Below are positions 46,139 through 56,277 of a stretch of 64,000 bases of DNA, piece by piece; the first letter of the stretch is position 1; each line of letters begins with the position of its first letter. Under the pieces are notes generated by a model. That model searched no databases. It was not told the DNA's origin and saw only the letters and a program-made list of their open reading frames with translations. The stretch comes from Isoetes taiwanensis (Eukaryota > Streptophyta > Lycopodiopsida > Isoetales > Isoetaceae). The stretch is from assembly GCA_021234155.1 (NCBI GenBank), contig JAJEKV010000008.1, positions 7,340,445 through 7,404,444 on the forward strand, in the 5' to 3' direction. The position numbers and the translations under genes are program-made.

Positions 46139-46155
46139 GCCCGGCAACGCCGGGC
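46139..46155. repeat. GCCCGGC hairpin
   Basis: A perfect 7-bp hairpin, GCCCGGC-AAC-GCCGGGC. The hairpin at 16579-16595 has the same design with one compensated pair (GCCCAGC/GCTGGGC). Both may be the ends of a small repeat. Confidence 0.6.
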
Positions 46156-46455
46156 ACCGTTACTAGTAGTAGTTTAATATATATTATGCCAATCTACCAT
46201 TATTAAAGTTTCGGTACATAAATTCCTTACAGATTTTCCTGCTACACATTTCTAAGGTGCCATTAGTAAAGGCGCTCGCTATTGGATTAAGTCCTTTAAT
46301 TACTAGAACTTAATTAACAATAAGTTAAAGTTTTTCCTATATTTCAAAGGTCTTGCTCGCTCCCTAATCCAAGGAACAAGAGCTTTGTTTATATAAATCA
46401 TGAAACATTCACTTGTTTTATCATAAGCAAAATTATGGTTGTCTATTTATTCTTC

Positions 46456-46640
46456 TTTTTGGGTTGCCCCTAGGGGGGCAAACCCTTGTTTATTGTTTAT
46501 GTGGGCTTTTGGCATATCCTAGGTATATGCTAGAATATCCCTAGGAGGATATGCTGATGACTGCTCCAAACTTATGATTGGCTGTAAACTCTCGGTCAGT
46601 TCTGTTGGTGGGCAGCCGCTCTCGAAACCCGGTAACCGGA
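46456..46640 (+). repeat. GGGTTGCCCC repeat family, copy 2
   Basis: It has the same opening hairpin as copy 1, then GCATATCCTAGG pairing with CCTAGGAGGATATGC, then CTGATGACTGCTCC and CTGTAAACTCTCGGTCA. It ends about 200 bp before the first recognisable enoyl-ACP reductase exon. Confidence 0.75.
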
Positions 46641-46849
46641 GAGGTCTCTTGGGCAGATGGCAAGCATTTTAGTGTGGGCGGCTCTATTACGATAAATTGG
46701 CGAAACTAGGGTTCCTCGCCTTCAGTAAGGCATGATTTTTACAATGAGCACGTAGGATTTGATTCCAAGATTCCGATGTTTAATTTCTGCAAGTAGCAGT
46801 GCTTGTGTAGAATAATAGAAACTTAAGCCTCTGTTCGTGATGTGCACAG

Positions 46850-48194
46850 CAAGCCTCTTCAGATCGCTGCATCTAACAATGGGGATGGATCCGCTTCAGG
46901 GTATGGAACAACTTCGGGCTTGGCCATTGACCTGAGAGGTTTGAACTCATCTTAACTCGCATTTTGATCATTTAAACACAAATGCTGTTTTAAAATTGTT
47001 CTAAGTATGCGCATGCAAGATATGCTATATAGCAGCACTATGTCCAGTATAAGTTCTCTGTCATAATGTGCATTATGAGCTAACCTTTCCTTCCTGACCT
47101 GTCCTGAGATAGTAGGTCCAACATCAGGTTTACTAAGGGAAATCCTTTCCCTGAGAAATTGGTTTGTTAAGAATTATAGGGAAGACTAGGGAGTGCGGGA
47201 GGCAGAGGCTTTTTAGGTTGCATACAAAGGCATTCCTGGCTTATATATGATTTTCCATCGTTAGAGAAGTAGCTTTTTTTCGTTCTTTTAGTTTTGAAAG
47301 GATTACTCCAAACAATTTTCTGCAAGGGGAAGAAACAAAAATCGTGTCCTTTAATTTTGTAACAGAGATTTTCTTCACTATGTTTGTAAGTTACCGTCCA
47401 CTAACTAGAAGCAGATTCCATCCGTAAGTTGTGATCCTTCTTGTTCCAAGTCCACCTGCTAAACTTCTAACAAAATAGTTTCTTCCTTTCAAAATCGCCT
47501 CCAGCTTGATGGAGTTCCACAATGCTGTTCTAACAAAATAGTTTCTTCCTTTCAAAATCGCCTCCAGCTTGATGGAGTTCCACAATGCTGATGTATGGGC
47601 ATCGCCATTAGCTTAATGTCCCAACATATTTGGGAGCTGGATCTGCTGCCTAATATTATAAAAAAACGATTGTTTTGTCCCTATATGCAGAAACGCCCTA
47701 TTGTTACTTTTCTTATGGTTTCTTAACTTTGCTATTATCATCCTTATCATCATTCTATGTAATTAACTTCATGGCAGGTAAGAGAGCTTTTATTGCTGGT
47801 TGCTGAGGACCAAGGATTTGGTTGGGCTATTGCAAAGGCTCTTGCCAGTGCAGGTGCAGAGATTCTTGTTGGAACCTGGATGCCGGTAAGTATGTCATCT
47901 CTGACATGTTGTGCTGGTAAGTGGTTCTAATTATCCACTTAAGTCTGATGATTCGCTCATTTTTTTCAGGCGTTAAGCATATTTGAAACAAGCTTGAGAA
48001 GAGGAAAGTTTGATGAATCGCGTGTGTAAGTGTCAACAATAAGCTTTGTTTTGTTGGTCATACCTTTTCAATCCCACTCTTATTGATTTTAATCCCGGTG
48101 TTTGCTCAGCCTGCCAGATGGCTCCTTGATGGAAATCGCAAAAGTCTATCCAATGGATGCTACTTTTGATACCCTACAGGATGTCCCAGATGAT
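46850..48194 (+). pseudogene. MOD1: Plastid enoyl-ACP reductase, 5' part only
   Basis: Four exons match the N-terminal third of plant enoyl-[acyl-carrier-protein] reductase (NADH), the last reductive step of plastid fatty acid synthesis. Exon 46850-46938 gives SGYGTTSGLAIDLR. Exon 47778-47885 gives KRAFIAG, then [15 protein letters not shown] and [12 protein letters not shown], the dinucleotide-binding segment. Exon 47970-48025 gives ALSIFETSLRRGKFDESRV. Exon 48110-48194 gives [20 protein letters not shown]. All splice sites are GT-AG. Two bases are missing in exon 2 (GCTGGT-TGCTGAG), creating a TGA. The catalytic Tyr/Lys exons are absent; a PPR pseudogene follows instead. It is a truncated duplicate rather than the working gene. 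Confidence 0.88.
47467..47590. repeat. 61-bp tandem duplication in the reductase intron
   Basis: CTAACAAAATAGTTTCTTCC through GGAGTTCCACAATGCTG is present twice, head to tail and nearly identical. It lies in the long intron between the first two exons. Confidence 0.9.
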
Positions 48195-48330
48195 GTATGC
48201 TCACTATCTTGTTGTCGCTGTAGGCACTCTATCTCCGTAGTCTGAGGATGTTTTTGTCTCTATTTTCTATTATTATTTGTCAATATTATCGTATCTAATT
48301 TGTCCATTCATTTCGTTCTGCCAGAAGAAT

Positions 48331-49915
48331 GAGCAGAGCACATTCAGGATCAGGCATCAGCAATAATTCAAGCAGAATTCTGTCTATCCATAATCCTTTT
48401 TCAAACACTAGAACGGGTGCTATTTCTGGACAGTGTGGATCGTTAAAGCAGGAATTGACACATCTTTCTGGGCTGCAATGGAGAGCGATGCTGCTACTTA
48501 TGCATCCCTTCTAAGGCAGTGTATCAAAGAAAAGGCTTTCGTATTGGGTAAGTGCGTTCATGCTGTTGTTAGCAGAAATGGATTTCAGCAAGAGAGAATA
48601 ATGGGTAATTTACTTCTTGAGATATATTGTAAATGTGGGTCTGTAATGGAAGCACAGAAGGTTTTGTCACCATAAAAATGTGTACTCTTGGACTATCATG
48701 ATTGTGCAATATAGTATTCTGATGCCATGATTGCTGCTTATGCACATTATGGGCATTTGGCTGAGGCATTTCAGTTATGTAGAAAAATGCAAAGAGAAGG
48801 CATTATGCCAAATAAGATCTCCTCAGTCACTTACCTGAATGCTTCTTCAACTCAGGTGGATCTTCTACAAGGTAAGTTCATTCATGCCAGCATTGTCTTG
48901 CATCACTTTGCAACTGACATCGTTATAGGAACTGCACTAAGTCATTATGTATAGCAAGGTTAATATTCTACAAGATGTATGGGGATCTTCTTTAATAAGA
49001 TAATTATTCAGAATGTGGTTGCTTGGACTTCTGTAATTGCAGCGTTTGTCCAGCATGGGTTAGCTTCTCAACTATTTAGACAGTTGCTGCAAGAAGGATT
49101 CCCGATGATTTCACTTTCAGCACTGTTTGATGCATGTACTGATAAGGTCACGTCTTGCAAGCTAATACATGCATACATCCTCCACATGACGGCTTTGTCA
49201 CATGTTTTCGGAACTGCTCTTCCTAATATGTATGGAAAATGTGCATGCATCGAGGATTTTTGAAGCATTTTTCAAGCCTTGGAAGAGAGGAATCTGGTTT
49301 CATGGAATGCCATGGTTGCGATTTATGCTCAAGAAGGATATGCAAAACAGGCGCCGCAGCAACCAAACAAAATCACCTACATCAGCATTCTTGAAACTTG
49401 TTCCAGCTTGACAGATTTAAAAGAGGGCAAGCTGATACATGTGTACATAGTTGTCAGTGGACATCAGCTAAATGCTATTAGTGGTAATGCCATTATTAAT
49501 ATGTATATTAGATGTGGGAGCATGGTGAATGCATGGAAAACTTTCAATACGATGGATGAGCACAGTTTAGTTTCATGGACAACTATGCCTTTGGGCATTA
49601 TGGTCGTAGTGAGGAAGCACTTTTAACCTTTTTGACAATGCAAAATGAAGCTGTGAAGGCCAATGATCTTACCATTATTAATGTATTCTGCGTGTAGTCA
49701 TGGCGGCCTGTTCACTAAGAATTCAATTATTTTGTCTCTCATCAAGAAGTGTATGGCAGTACTCCAACCATAGAACATTATGGGCGTGTAATTGATTTAC
49801 TTGGACGTGCAGCGGAACTAGCCGAGGCCTTTAACGTTATTGAAAGCTTGCCTCTTCAAGCTACACCTATGTTGTGGATGACATTTCTTGGAGCTGGTGC
49901 TGTTCATAGTGGGTG
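48331..49915 (+). pseudogene. PLS-type PPR protein, decayed
   Basis: Successive frames read DAATYASLLRQCIKEKAFVL, HAVVSRNGFQQERIMGNLLL, MIAAYAHYGHLAEAFQLCRK, NVVAWTSVIAAFVQHGLASQ, RNLVSWNAMVAIYAQEGYAK and NAIINMYIRCGSMVNAWKTF, then the E-domain entry HYGRVIDLLGRAAELAEAFN and LPLQATPMLWMTFLGAGA. The order matches a nearly complete organellar PPR protein. At least five stops or frameshifts occur, including after KVLSP and after IEDF. No DYW domain was seen. It starts about 140 bp after the last reductase exon, on the same strand. Confidence 0.9.
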
Positions 49916-50115
49916 ATCTTAAGCAACACTACGTGGTGTTGTTGAATCTATATGCTAGACAAACCATCTATTAGCTTGATCTTGGGCTTTCTTTGTCCCT
50001 TGACTTTAATTTGCACCTTAGAACAATTGTATTTACTTAATTGGAGAATTAACTGGCAGCCTATCACCTATGTTCGTAAACTAGAGCTGGATAATAGTCA
50101 TCTATAGATCCTTAA

Positions 50116-50788
50116 ATTCTCGAGCTGCGACTCGCATGACACAACAACGCCCGATGGATGGGGCTTTTCTATTCATCCCAGCAGTGTAATTACAATGGTA
50201 GAGAGTGGGTAGCTGCATATCGCAAGCTACCCAAAAAACAAAAAATACAGGGAATATCCAGTCATAACACCTGGACCCCAAAATACAAAAATATATCATA
50301 GATGTTTGGCTAGTGTACCTGCCTAGGGCTTATCGCCGGGATTAAAAAACCCCGCCCTTTCGGGTTTTCGAGGAAAAACCCTAGCGATAAGCCCTAGGCA
50401 AGGCTTAGACAACGCCGCCGCTAAACTTCCCAAAACCCACGCTCAAAAAGAAACCAACGCCGTTAACGCCTCGCACTGCATAAGACCACAAAACACAATA
50501 GAGAAGAACAAAACCCCGAAAAAGCGAGGGGCTGATTAAAGCCGCCAATAACAACATATATAAACAAAATACTTAAGGGAGGGAGGGAGGGGGAGAGCAT
50601 AGAACATAACCCGAAACACCGCCGGGCTTAAGAGAAAGCCGGCGAGAAGTGAAGGCTTAATGCGGGGAAGAAATAGCGATCCCCTAACCGGATGAGAGGT
50701 CAAATGCATGCAATGCATGCAGCAAACGATGCAACTCTTGCATGCTCGCCCGTCTGCTCGAGAATCGCGATCCGTCGGATCGATCTGG
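50116..50788 (+). mobile_element. Helentron-like unit C1
   Basis: It starts ATTCTCGAGCTGCGACTCG, carries the GGGTAGC...GCTACCC hairpin and the best-preserved stem/tetraloop module (50320-50400), then GCATGC clusters. It ends with the inverted start GCTCGAGAAT plus the hairpin CGATCC-GTC-GGATCG. It aligns with element A along most of its length. It is non-coding and fused directly to C2. Confidence 0.75.
50320..50400. other. Stem/tetraloop module in unit C1 (perfect stem)
   Basis: TGCCTAGGGCTTATCGC pairs perfectly over 17 bp with GCGATAAGCCCTAGGCA. Between them lie AAAACCCCGCCC, TTTC and GGGTTTTCGAGG, the complement of the GAAA-tetraloop hairpin and T-rich run. The stem bases differ from those in element A, on both arms. 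Confidence 0.85.
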
Positions 50789-51314
50789 ATTCTCGAGCTG
50801 CGACTCGCATGACACAACAACGCCCGAAAGAAGAGAACTTCCCGTCGATCCGAGATGAAGGCTCAAGAATTGCCCCATAGTGGAGGAATGCCGAGGTAGA
50901 AGCGAGACGAGAAGGATAGGAAGAGATACGAGAAAGATAGGAAACGCCAGGAAGGGATGCGCCAGGAAAGGTCAACGCAGGCCAAGGTAGAAGAGAACCG
51001 AGAACGATAAGAAACGCCAGGAAGGGATACGCCAGGAAAGGTCAGGTCGAAGAGAAACAAGAATGATAGGAAATGCCACGAAAGGTCAACCCATGCAAGA
51101 GGAAGCCCCTCCTCTGCATGAGAGCATAGAACATAACCTGAAACACTGCTGGGCGAAGAGAAAGCGCCGATGAGAAGCTGAAGGCGAATGCAGGAAGAAA
51201 TAGCGATCCCCTAACCGGATGAGAGGCCCGAAATGCATGCAATGCATGCAGGCAACGCATGCAACTCTTGCATGCTCGTCTGGCTCGAGAATCGCGATCC
51301 GTCGGATCGATCTG
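50789..51314 (+). mobile_element. Helentron-like unit C2, tandem to C1
   Basis: It begins with the same ATTCTCGAGCTGCGACTCG and ends with GCTCGAGAAT (51283-51292) plus the same terminal hairpin. It lacks the module. A GCCAGGAAGGGAT-type degenerate repeat fills 50940-51060. Its last ~200 bases match the end of C1. Confidence 0.75.
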
Positions 51315-51444
51315 CATTACATACGATATCATCAATATGTGTTCTAACCATTTACCATTTACATACAACCTAAACTTAATTACACCATTGGCTTCACTTA
51401 CCACCATGGTTTCCATGAGATCCTTGTGTACATAACAATAGTCA

Positions 51445-51620
51445 TTTTTGGGTTGCCCCTAGGGGGGCAAACCCTCGTTTATGTGGGTATGTGGGCATAT
51501 CCAGGTATATGCCGGCATATGCCTAGCATATGCTGGTGACTGCTCCAAACTGGCTGCTGCCTGTAAACTCTCGGTCATCCAGCCCCATTCCATCGCAGGC
51601 GTGGCTATGGCGCAGCTCCC
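51445..51620 (+). repeat. GGGTTGCCCC repeat family, copy 3
   Basis: It has the opening hairpin of copy 1, then GGCATATCCAGGTATATGCC facing GGCATATGCCTAGCATATGC, then GGTGACTGCTCC and CTGTAAACTCTCGGTCA. It begins about 130 bp after Helentron-like unit C2. Confidence 0.75.
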
Positions 51621-51639
51621 AGAAAGACAAAGATTAAAA

Positions 51640-52240
51640 ATAACTTACAGGATCAACTAGCTTACCAAAAATATTGTAGAAGCATTGCCCGAACTTGCAG
51701 TGTAGAACTAGCGTAATTTCAAAAGCGCTGCCCGAACTTGCACCATAGGAATTGGCATAACTTTAACATAAAAAACCTCGCTATTCACCTGCCCCCCTTT
51801 GCACCTGGCCCATTCCTACTCTCCCTCCACCCATAGACCGATTGGTCTCCGTGGACGATAAAAATACCTTCCTTCCTTCCTCCATATCTTATGTAAAAGT
51901 TGACTAAGCAAATCCTCAAAGTCCATGTATAAAAATTATTAGCATAGCTTCTAAATTGGGTAAAAGTTGACTAAGCAAATCCTCAAAGTCCATGTATAAA
52001 AATTATCCCTCTACACCAACCCCAACTCCAACCCTAGTGGCACATCAAAATAAGTCCCCCTTTGCGCCTGCCCCATCGACAACTAATTTATATAGCTACG
52101 CAACTATCAATCAACTCCAAGAAAGAGAAAGATTAAAAAAATAACAATTTTTCAAAAACAACTAGTTTGCCAAAAACACCGTAGAAGCGTTGCCCGAACT
52201 TGCACTGTAGAACTAGCGTAATTCTGGAGGCAATTTCAAA
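51640..52240. repeat. Degenerate direct repeats
   Basis: TTGCCCGAACTTGCA and the following TGTAGAACTAGCGTAATT occur at about 51690 and 52190, with a third partial copy near 51728. A 45-base segment beginning AAAAGTTGACTAAGCAAATC occurs at 51894 and 51961. The stretch looks like overlapping copies of one short family. Confidence 0.7.
51825..51882 (+). repeat. Non-LTR tail with CTTC microsatellite
   Basis: CCATAGACCGATTGGTCTCC, GTGGACGATAAAAATACC and TTCCTTCCTTCC are identical in order to the end of the element at 15700-15760. Only the last ~60 bases are present, so it is a severely 5'-truncated insertion. Confidence 0.85.
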
Positions 52241-52531
52241 TTTAGAAAACAAAAATAGCAATAAAAAATCGAATTCCTTGAATCTTGGAGAACCGGGCTA
52301 CAGTGCGTGCATGTGTTGAGCCCTGATAAGAAAAACTAAAATACCAACAAAATCATCATTCTTGCTTCTCGTCTTTCGATATGTTCAAGGTTTGAATGGA
52401 ACCAATGGATTGTGTTTCTTTTTCCTATTTGCAACATTCAATTTGTGAGTTATTAGCGTATTTGAATGCCTTGCCTTATGAATTATGAATTGGGCATGGA
52501 AATAGCATTCCACTGATATGTTTGAGTCCAG

Positions 52532-52693
52532 TTTTTTGGGTTGCAACTAAGGGGAAAACCCTTATCCATGTGGGTTTGTGGCATATTCCAAGTATATGTC
52601 AGTATATGCTCGAAAACATGACTTTGAAGTGTGATTTAAGCCATTTCACTCTCGGGTCACGGAGGGCAACCCTCCGTGCGCAGCACCTTGTTC
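52532..52693 (+). repeat. GGGTTGCCCC repeat family, copy 4
   Basis: A diverged opening (GGGTTGCAACTAAGGGGAAA) is followed by GCATAT...ATATGC, then CACTCTCGGGTCACGGAGGG and CAACCCTCCGTGCGCAGCAC. The last part forms CGGAGGG-CAA-CCCTCCG and is shared with 6585-6633. The U6-like sequence lies about 110 bp downstream. Confidence 0.7.
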
Positions 52694-52800
52694 CAATATC
52701 TTGAGCCTTGATTGAGATTTACATGAGTTACCTTGATGAATGTACATAAGTTACTCAACTTACTGAAACATTCACTAAATCGGTCTTAGATATCACGAAC

Positions 52801-52903
52801 CAAAAGTTCGGGACATCCAATAAAATTGGAATGATACAGAGAAGATTAGCATGGCTGTTGCGCAAGGATGACAGGCAAAAATCGAGAAATGGTCCAAATT
52901 TTT
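52801..52903 (+). pseudogene. U6 snRNA-like sequence
   Basis: GGGACATCCAATAAAATTGG, GATACAGAGAAGATTAGCAT and ATCGAGAAATGGTCCAAATT match plant U6 snRNA nearly base for base, including the ACAGAGA box, the AGC triad and the 3' T run. The 5' stem is eroded (CCAAAAGTTCGG where TCCCTTCGGG is expected), and GGCTGTTGCGC replaces GGCCCCTGCGC. I see no upstream sequence element (TCCCACATCG-like) or TATA box at the expected spacing. It is most likely a retroposed U6 pseudogene; a divergent active copy is less likely. Confidence 0.85.
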
Positions 52904-52929
52904 TTCCCAACACTCCGATTGTTCTCTTG

Positions 52930-53543
52930 CTAAATTCTATGCTTTTTTCGCAGAGTGCAAAGTCTTGTTTATGGTATTCCCACCATTTATCAATTCTTTT
53001 TTTTGCTAATTTTTTTGCAGCAAGACTAGAGCAGTTCCATTTTTCTCAAGCATAAAGAACTGATAGCTATAGAGTCAACATTACACTTCTAAGGATCCTT
53101 ATATAGTTTGCATGCTTTTTGTCTTTCTAAAGAGCGAGATACAATTTGTGGGTATGTTTAAAACACATATACAAGACTCAACGTCCTATTCAACCTTAAT
53201 ATGAAACCTTCAAAATCATCCTTAAGCTACCTGGATTTGATTGAAAAAATTGGTTCTCAGCATAGTCCAAAAAAAGCATTTCTTTGAAACCACTTACCAC
53301 GTCAATGAAATGGTTATTTTATGCTCCAATTATAATGCAATTGTAATTTGACACGCATATCTATTTGAAACGCATTATAAAGCGATAAAATTAAAATTTG
53401 TATTCAGTTGAATTTTCAAAGACTGGGTTGCATACCGAATATAATTTCTTTCAGCGATGCCTTTCACAGCAGATAGTCTTTGAGAATTGAATTCATTTTT
53501 GACATCTATGGAGTCTAAACGTCCGTGGGACCCAATACAATAG

Positions 53544-53574
<31 letters not shown>

Positions 53575-56264
53575 AGAGGGGAGGGTGACCATGAAGCGCC
53601 CACTTAAAGGAAAGAAATTTTATTATGGGCTAAGTTTTTTCTAAGTTTGCCTCTTTAGCTTTCATTTGATACTAAATACCAAAGTTTTTCATATATTTGA
53701 AGTTCCCTACGAAGGTTTTAAGACGGGACGTTAATTTGATCCTAATAGACTACATGTGCACTTCAATAGACCACTAAGTGCCCTTCAATAGACCCTAAAT
53801 GCGCATCAAACGCCCACACGGGGACCTTTAATTGCCCACATGGGACCTTTAATGGCCAACTGCCTACTTGGTGAGGTAACATTCATTTTTACCACAATTG
53901 CGACAACTACTTTCCTATAATATAGAGATTTAAATAAGATAAGGGGTTTGAACCCTCAATAGCAAATGCTATTGTTCCAAAGCTTTTATTATAATTATTC
54001 AATTCACTAAAAACAGAAATCAGGGATAATTCTTGTGCCCATTGGTTCACTTTACAAACTGATAGCCAAAAAAGGTCCTTTGATTTAATAATTCCCCTTC
54101 TTGTGCTGCAAAATTAGCAGCTATACTAGCTTTGCAAACATTGTGAACCAGCCATTAGCACAACTGCCCATTCATTCCATGCTAATCTTGTTTCCATACA
54201 TATTAGATGCATAATCTTGTTTCCATAAGATCTTGTCCTGCTATAATTTAAGATGCTTAAGAAAATGAATCTATTTGGCATCTTACCAGCATTATGCATT
54301 GCATAATATAGATAAAGGCCATCTCTCCTTCAGAAAGTTTTGCATGGACATCAATAATTCCATTTCATGTATATTGACTTGGGTTTGAGACTCTAGCAAG
54401 TGCAACTACAACTACAACTTGGGTTTGGGTTTGGTCGAAGTACGCTAGTTACAACTATTGTGTGTTTCTGGTAGTACCCAATAATATCACAAATAGCATC
54501 TGTGCATTATACCACACCATATTACACTCTAGAAGAAGCCAGAACTAAAACATTTAACCAGAATGCTGCCATACCTATTGCTGCAAGATGCAATTTCTTG
54601 TTCGGCTCCTTTTCTCCCTCTTCAAATACCTTGAATGGTAATTTAATCATCTATGGAATGCTGAAAAGCAATATCTATTGACATTCTTGATACTCATTTT
54701 CATAAACCAACCTTGTCAGGGTCCTTTTCATAAACTCCATCTCTGATGTTTGGACTAATGCTGCAGGCAACAGGTGTGCATGAGTGGAATATTTTCAATC
54801 TAATCAAAGTTCAAAGATAACGATATCAACATTTATTAGCCATGTAACACCAGCTGAAATAGAGATCCTTGACCCAACAACGAAAGGATCACAGTACCTG
54901 CACATCATACCAAAATCATAGAAGATGAAACGGCCACTATTGAATATCATCAACAACAATATTACCAGGATGTTGTGCACAAAGTTTAGCTCAGTGGTTC
55001 TTCTCTTTTATCTATTTCACGTGACACATGCAGGTGTTCAAAAAGATTCACCGAATCTGCATGGAAAAAACCATGGTGTAATATCTGCTCCAAGTATGGT
55101 TCCACAGCATAAAACTTCATAATATAGTTAACTAAGATTATCTCTTTCCAATTTGCTGTAAAAATAATATTCCCAAAAAATAATCCTCTCTGCAGTTGTG
55201 TTCAAGCAGGCAAGATCCAGAATATACCTGTCAGAATTGATCAAAATCTGTATGCCCTCATACATGTTTTAAAAGGAATTCGGAACGGACATAGATTTGG
55301 CCATGGCATTTTATGCAGGTCGAAGTATTTTGTTAACTCTAAAAGCTGCATTTAATCCACAGAATATTTGTAGTTGATCATAACGTATTGCAGCAACAAA
55401 AGCTAAGAATTTGTCCAACGTTTAACTCACATTATTTCCCATGCAGTATTATTAGTAGGCTGAACTGATATGCTAGTAAGGAAATAATAAGTCATATGAT
55501 CTCATTACAATGAATTGTTATGGATATCTTATATGGATATGTGATCTTTCTATCCAACTACAAGAAAAATGTGACTTTTGAATAACATAAGTCTTTTTCT
55601 TAAGAACCTCTAGCAACCTGATGCACTGAGCTTGGCCTTCAACACTGACAGGCACATGATGAAGCACATGATAAATTCCTGCATCCTTGTGGTGCTAACA
55701 TATTGGGGAGCTATAAACTAAAATTTTGTTTAAAGGACACTGCGATTCCTGTTTGTGAATAGGCTACAGAGCAATAAGATCAATATTTTATTCTTTGACT
55801 ATACTGACAGGTCCCAAAGCATGTGTTCTATAGAGATGATCATGATAAATTGTCGAAGTGATAGATAAACAGAGGACTGGATAACAAGGTCAAAGCACCT
55901 GTATTGAACAGAAGATTGTCGAGGTGACAGCTAAAAAAGAAAAGAGGACTGCTGTAGTGGTACAAGTATAGATCAAGCATAACTAGCTAGTGTGATGAAG
56001 CTGATACAAGGAAAAAACAAGGATATATAACCAGTCTGATGGAGGAGGTTTCGAAGGATAAAAAACAAACGAATGTGATGAAGAGTTAGAAAAAAAAAAG
56101 CAAACCTGATGACAGCCTTGCCAAAGCTCCTCCCTGCTGCTGCACGATCGAATAGACATCCGAACTAATGCTCCCTCGCCAAAAAAAAAAGGGCAAGAAA
56201 AGGGCGAAAGATGGGCATCGGGCGGAGGAAGGGCACCCTCCCCTAGATGCTAAAGGTCTTTGAG
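52930..56264. other. Intergenic, nothing recognised
   Basis: No gene was recognised across 3.3 kb. A GATAA microsatellite at 53548-53573 follows ACGTCCGTGGGACCCAATAC, a scrambled piece of the non-LTR tail. Confidence 0.4.
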
Positions 56265-56277
56265 AAAAGGTTGATGG

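Noticed and set aside
46550-46600. Possible hammerhead ribozyme core (CTGATGA) in GGGTTGCCCC repeat copy 2
   Set aside because: The other copies read CTGGTGA, no GAAA box follows and the flanking helices do not form the three-way junction.
53505-53575. Seventh non-LTR tail copy with GATAA microsatellite
   Set aside because: The conserved block and the microsatellite are in the wrong relative order and part of the tail is missing, so it may be a rearranged relic; it was not counted.
53935-53980. tRNA-like T arm (GGGGTTTGAACCCTC)
   Set aside because: No acceptor, D or anticodon arm could be folded around it.
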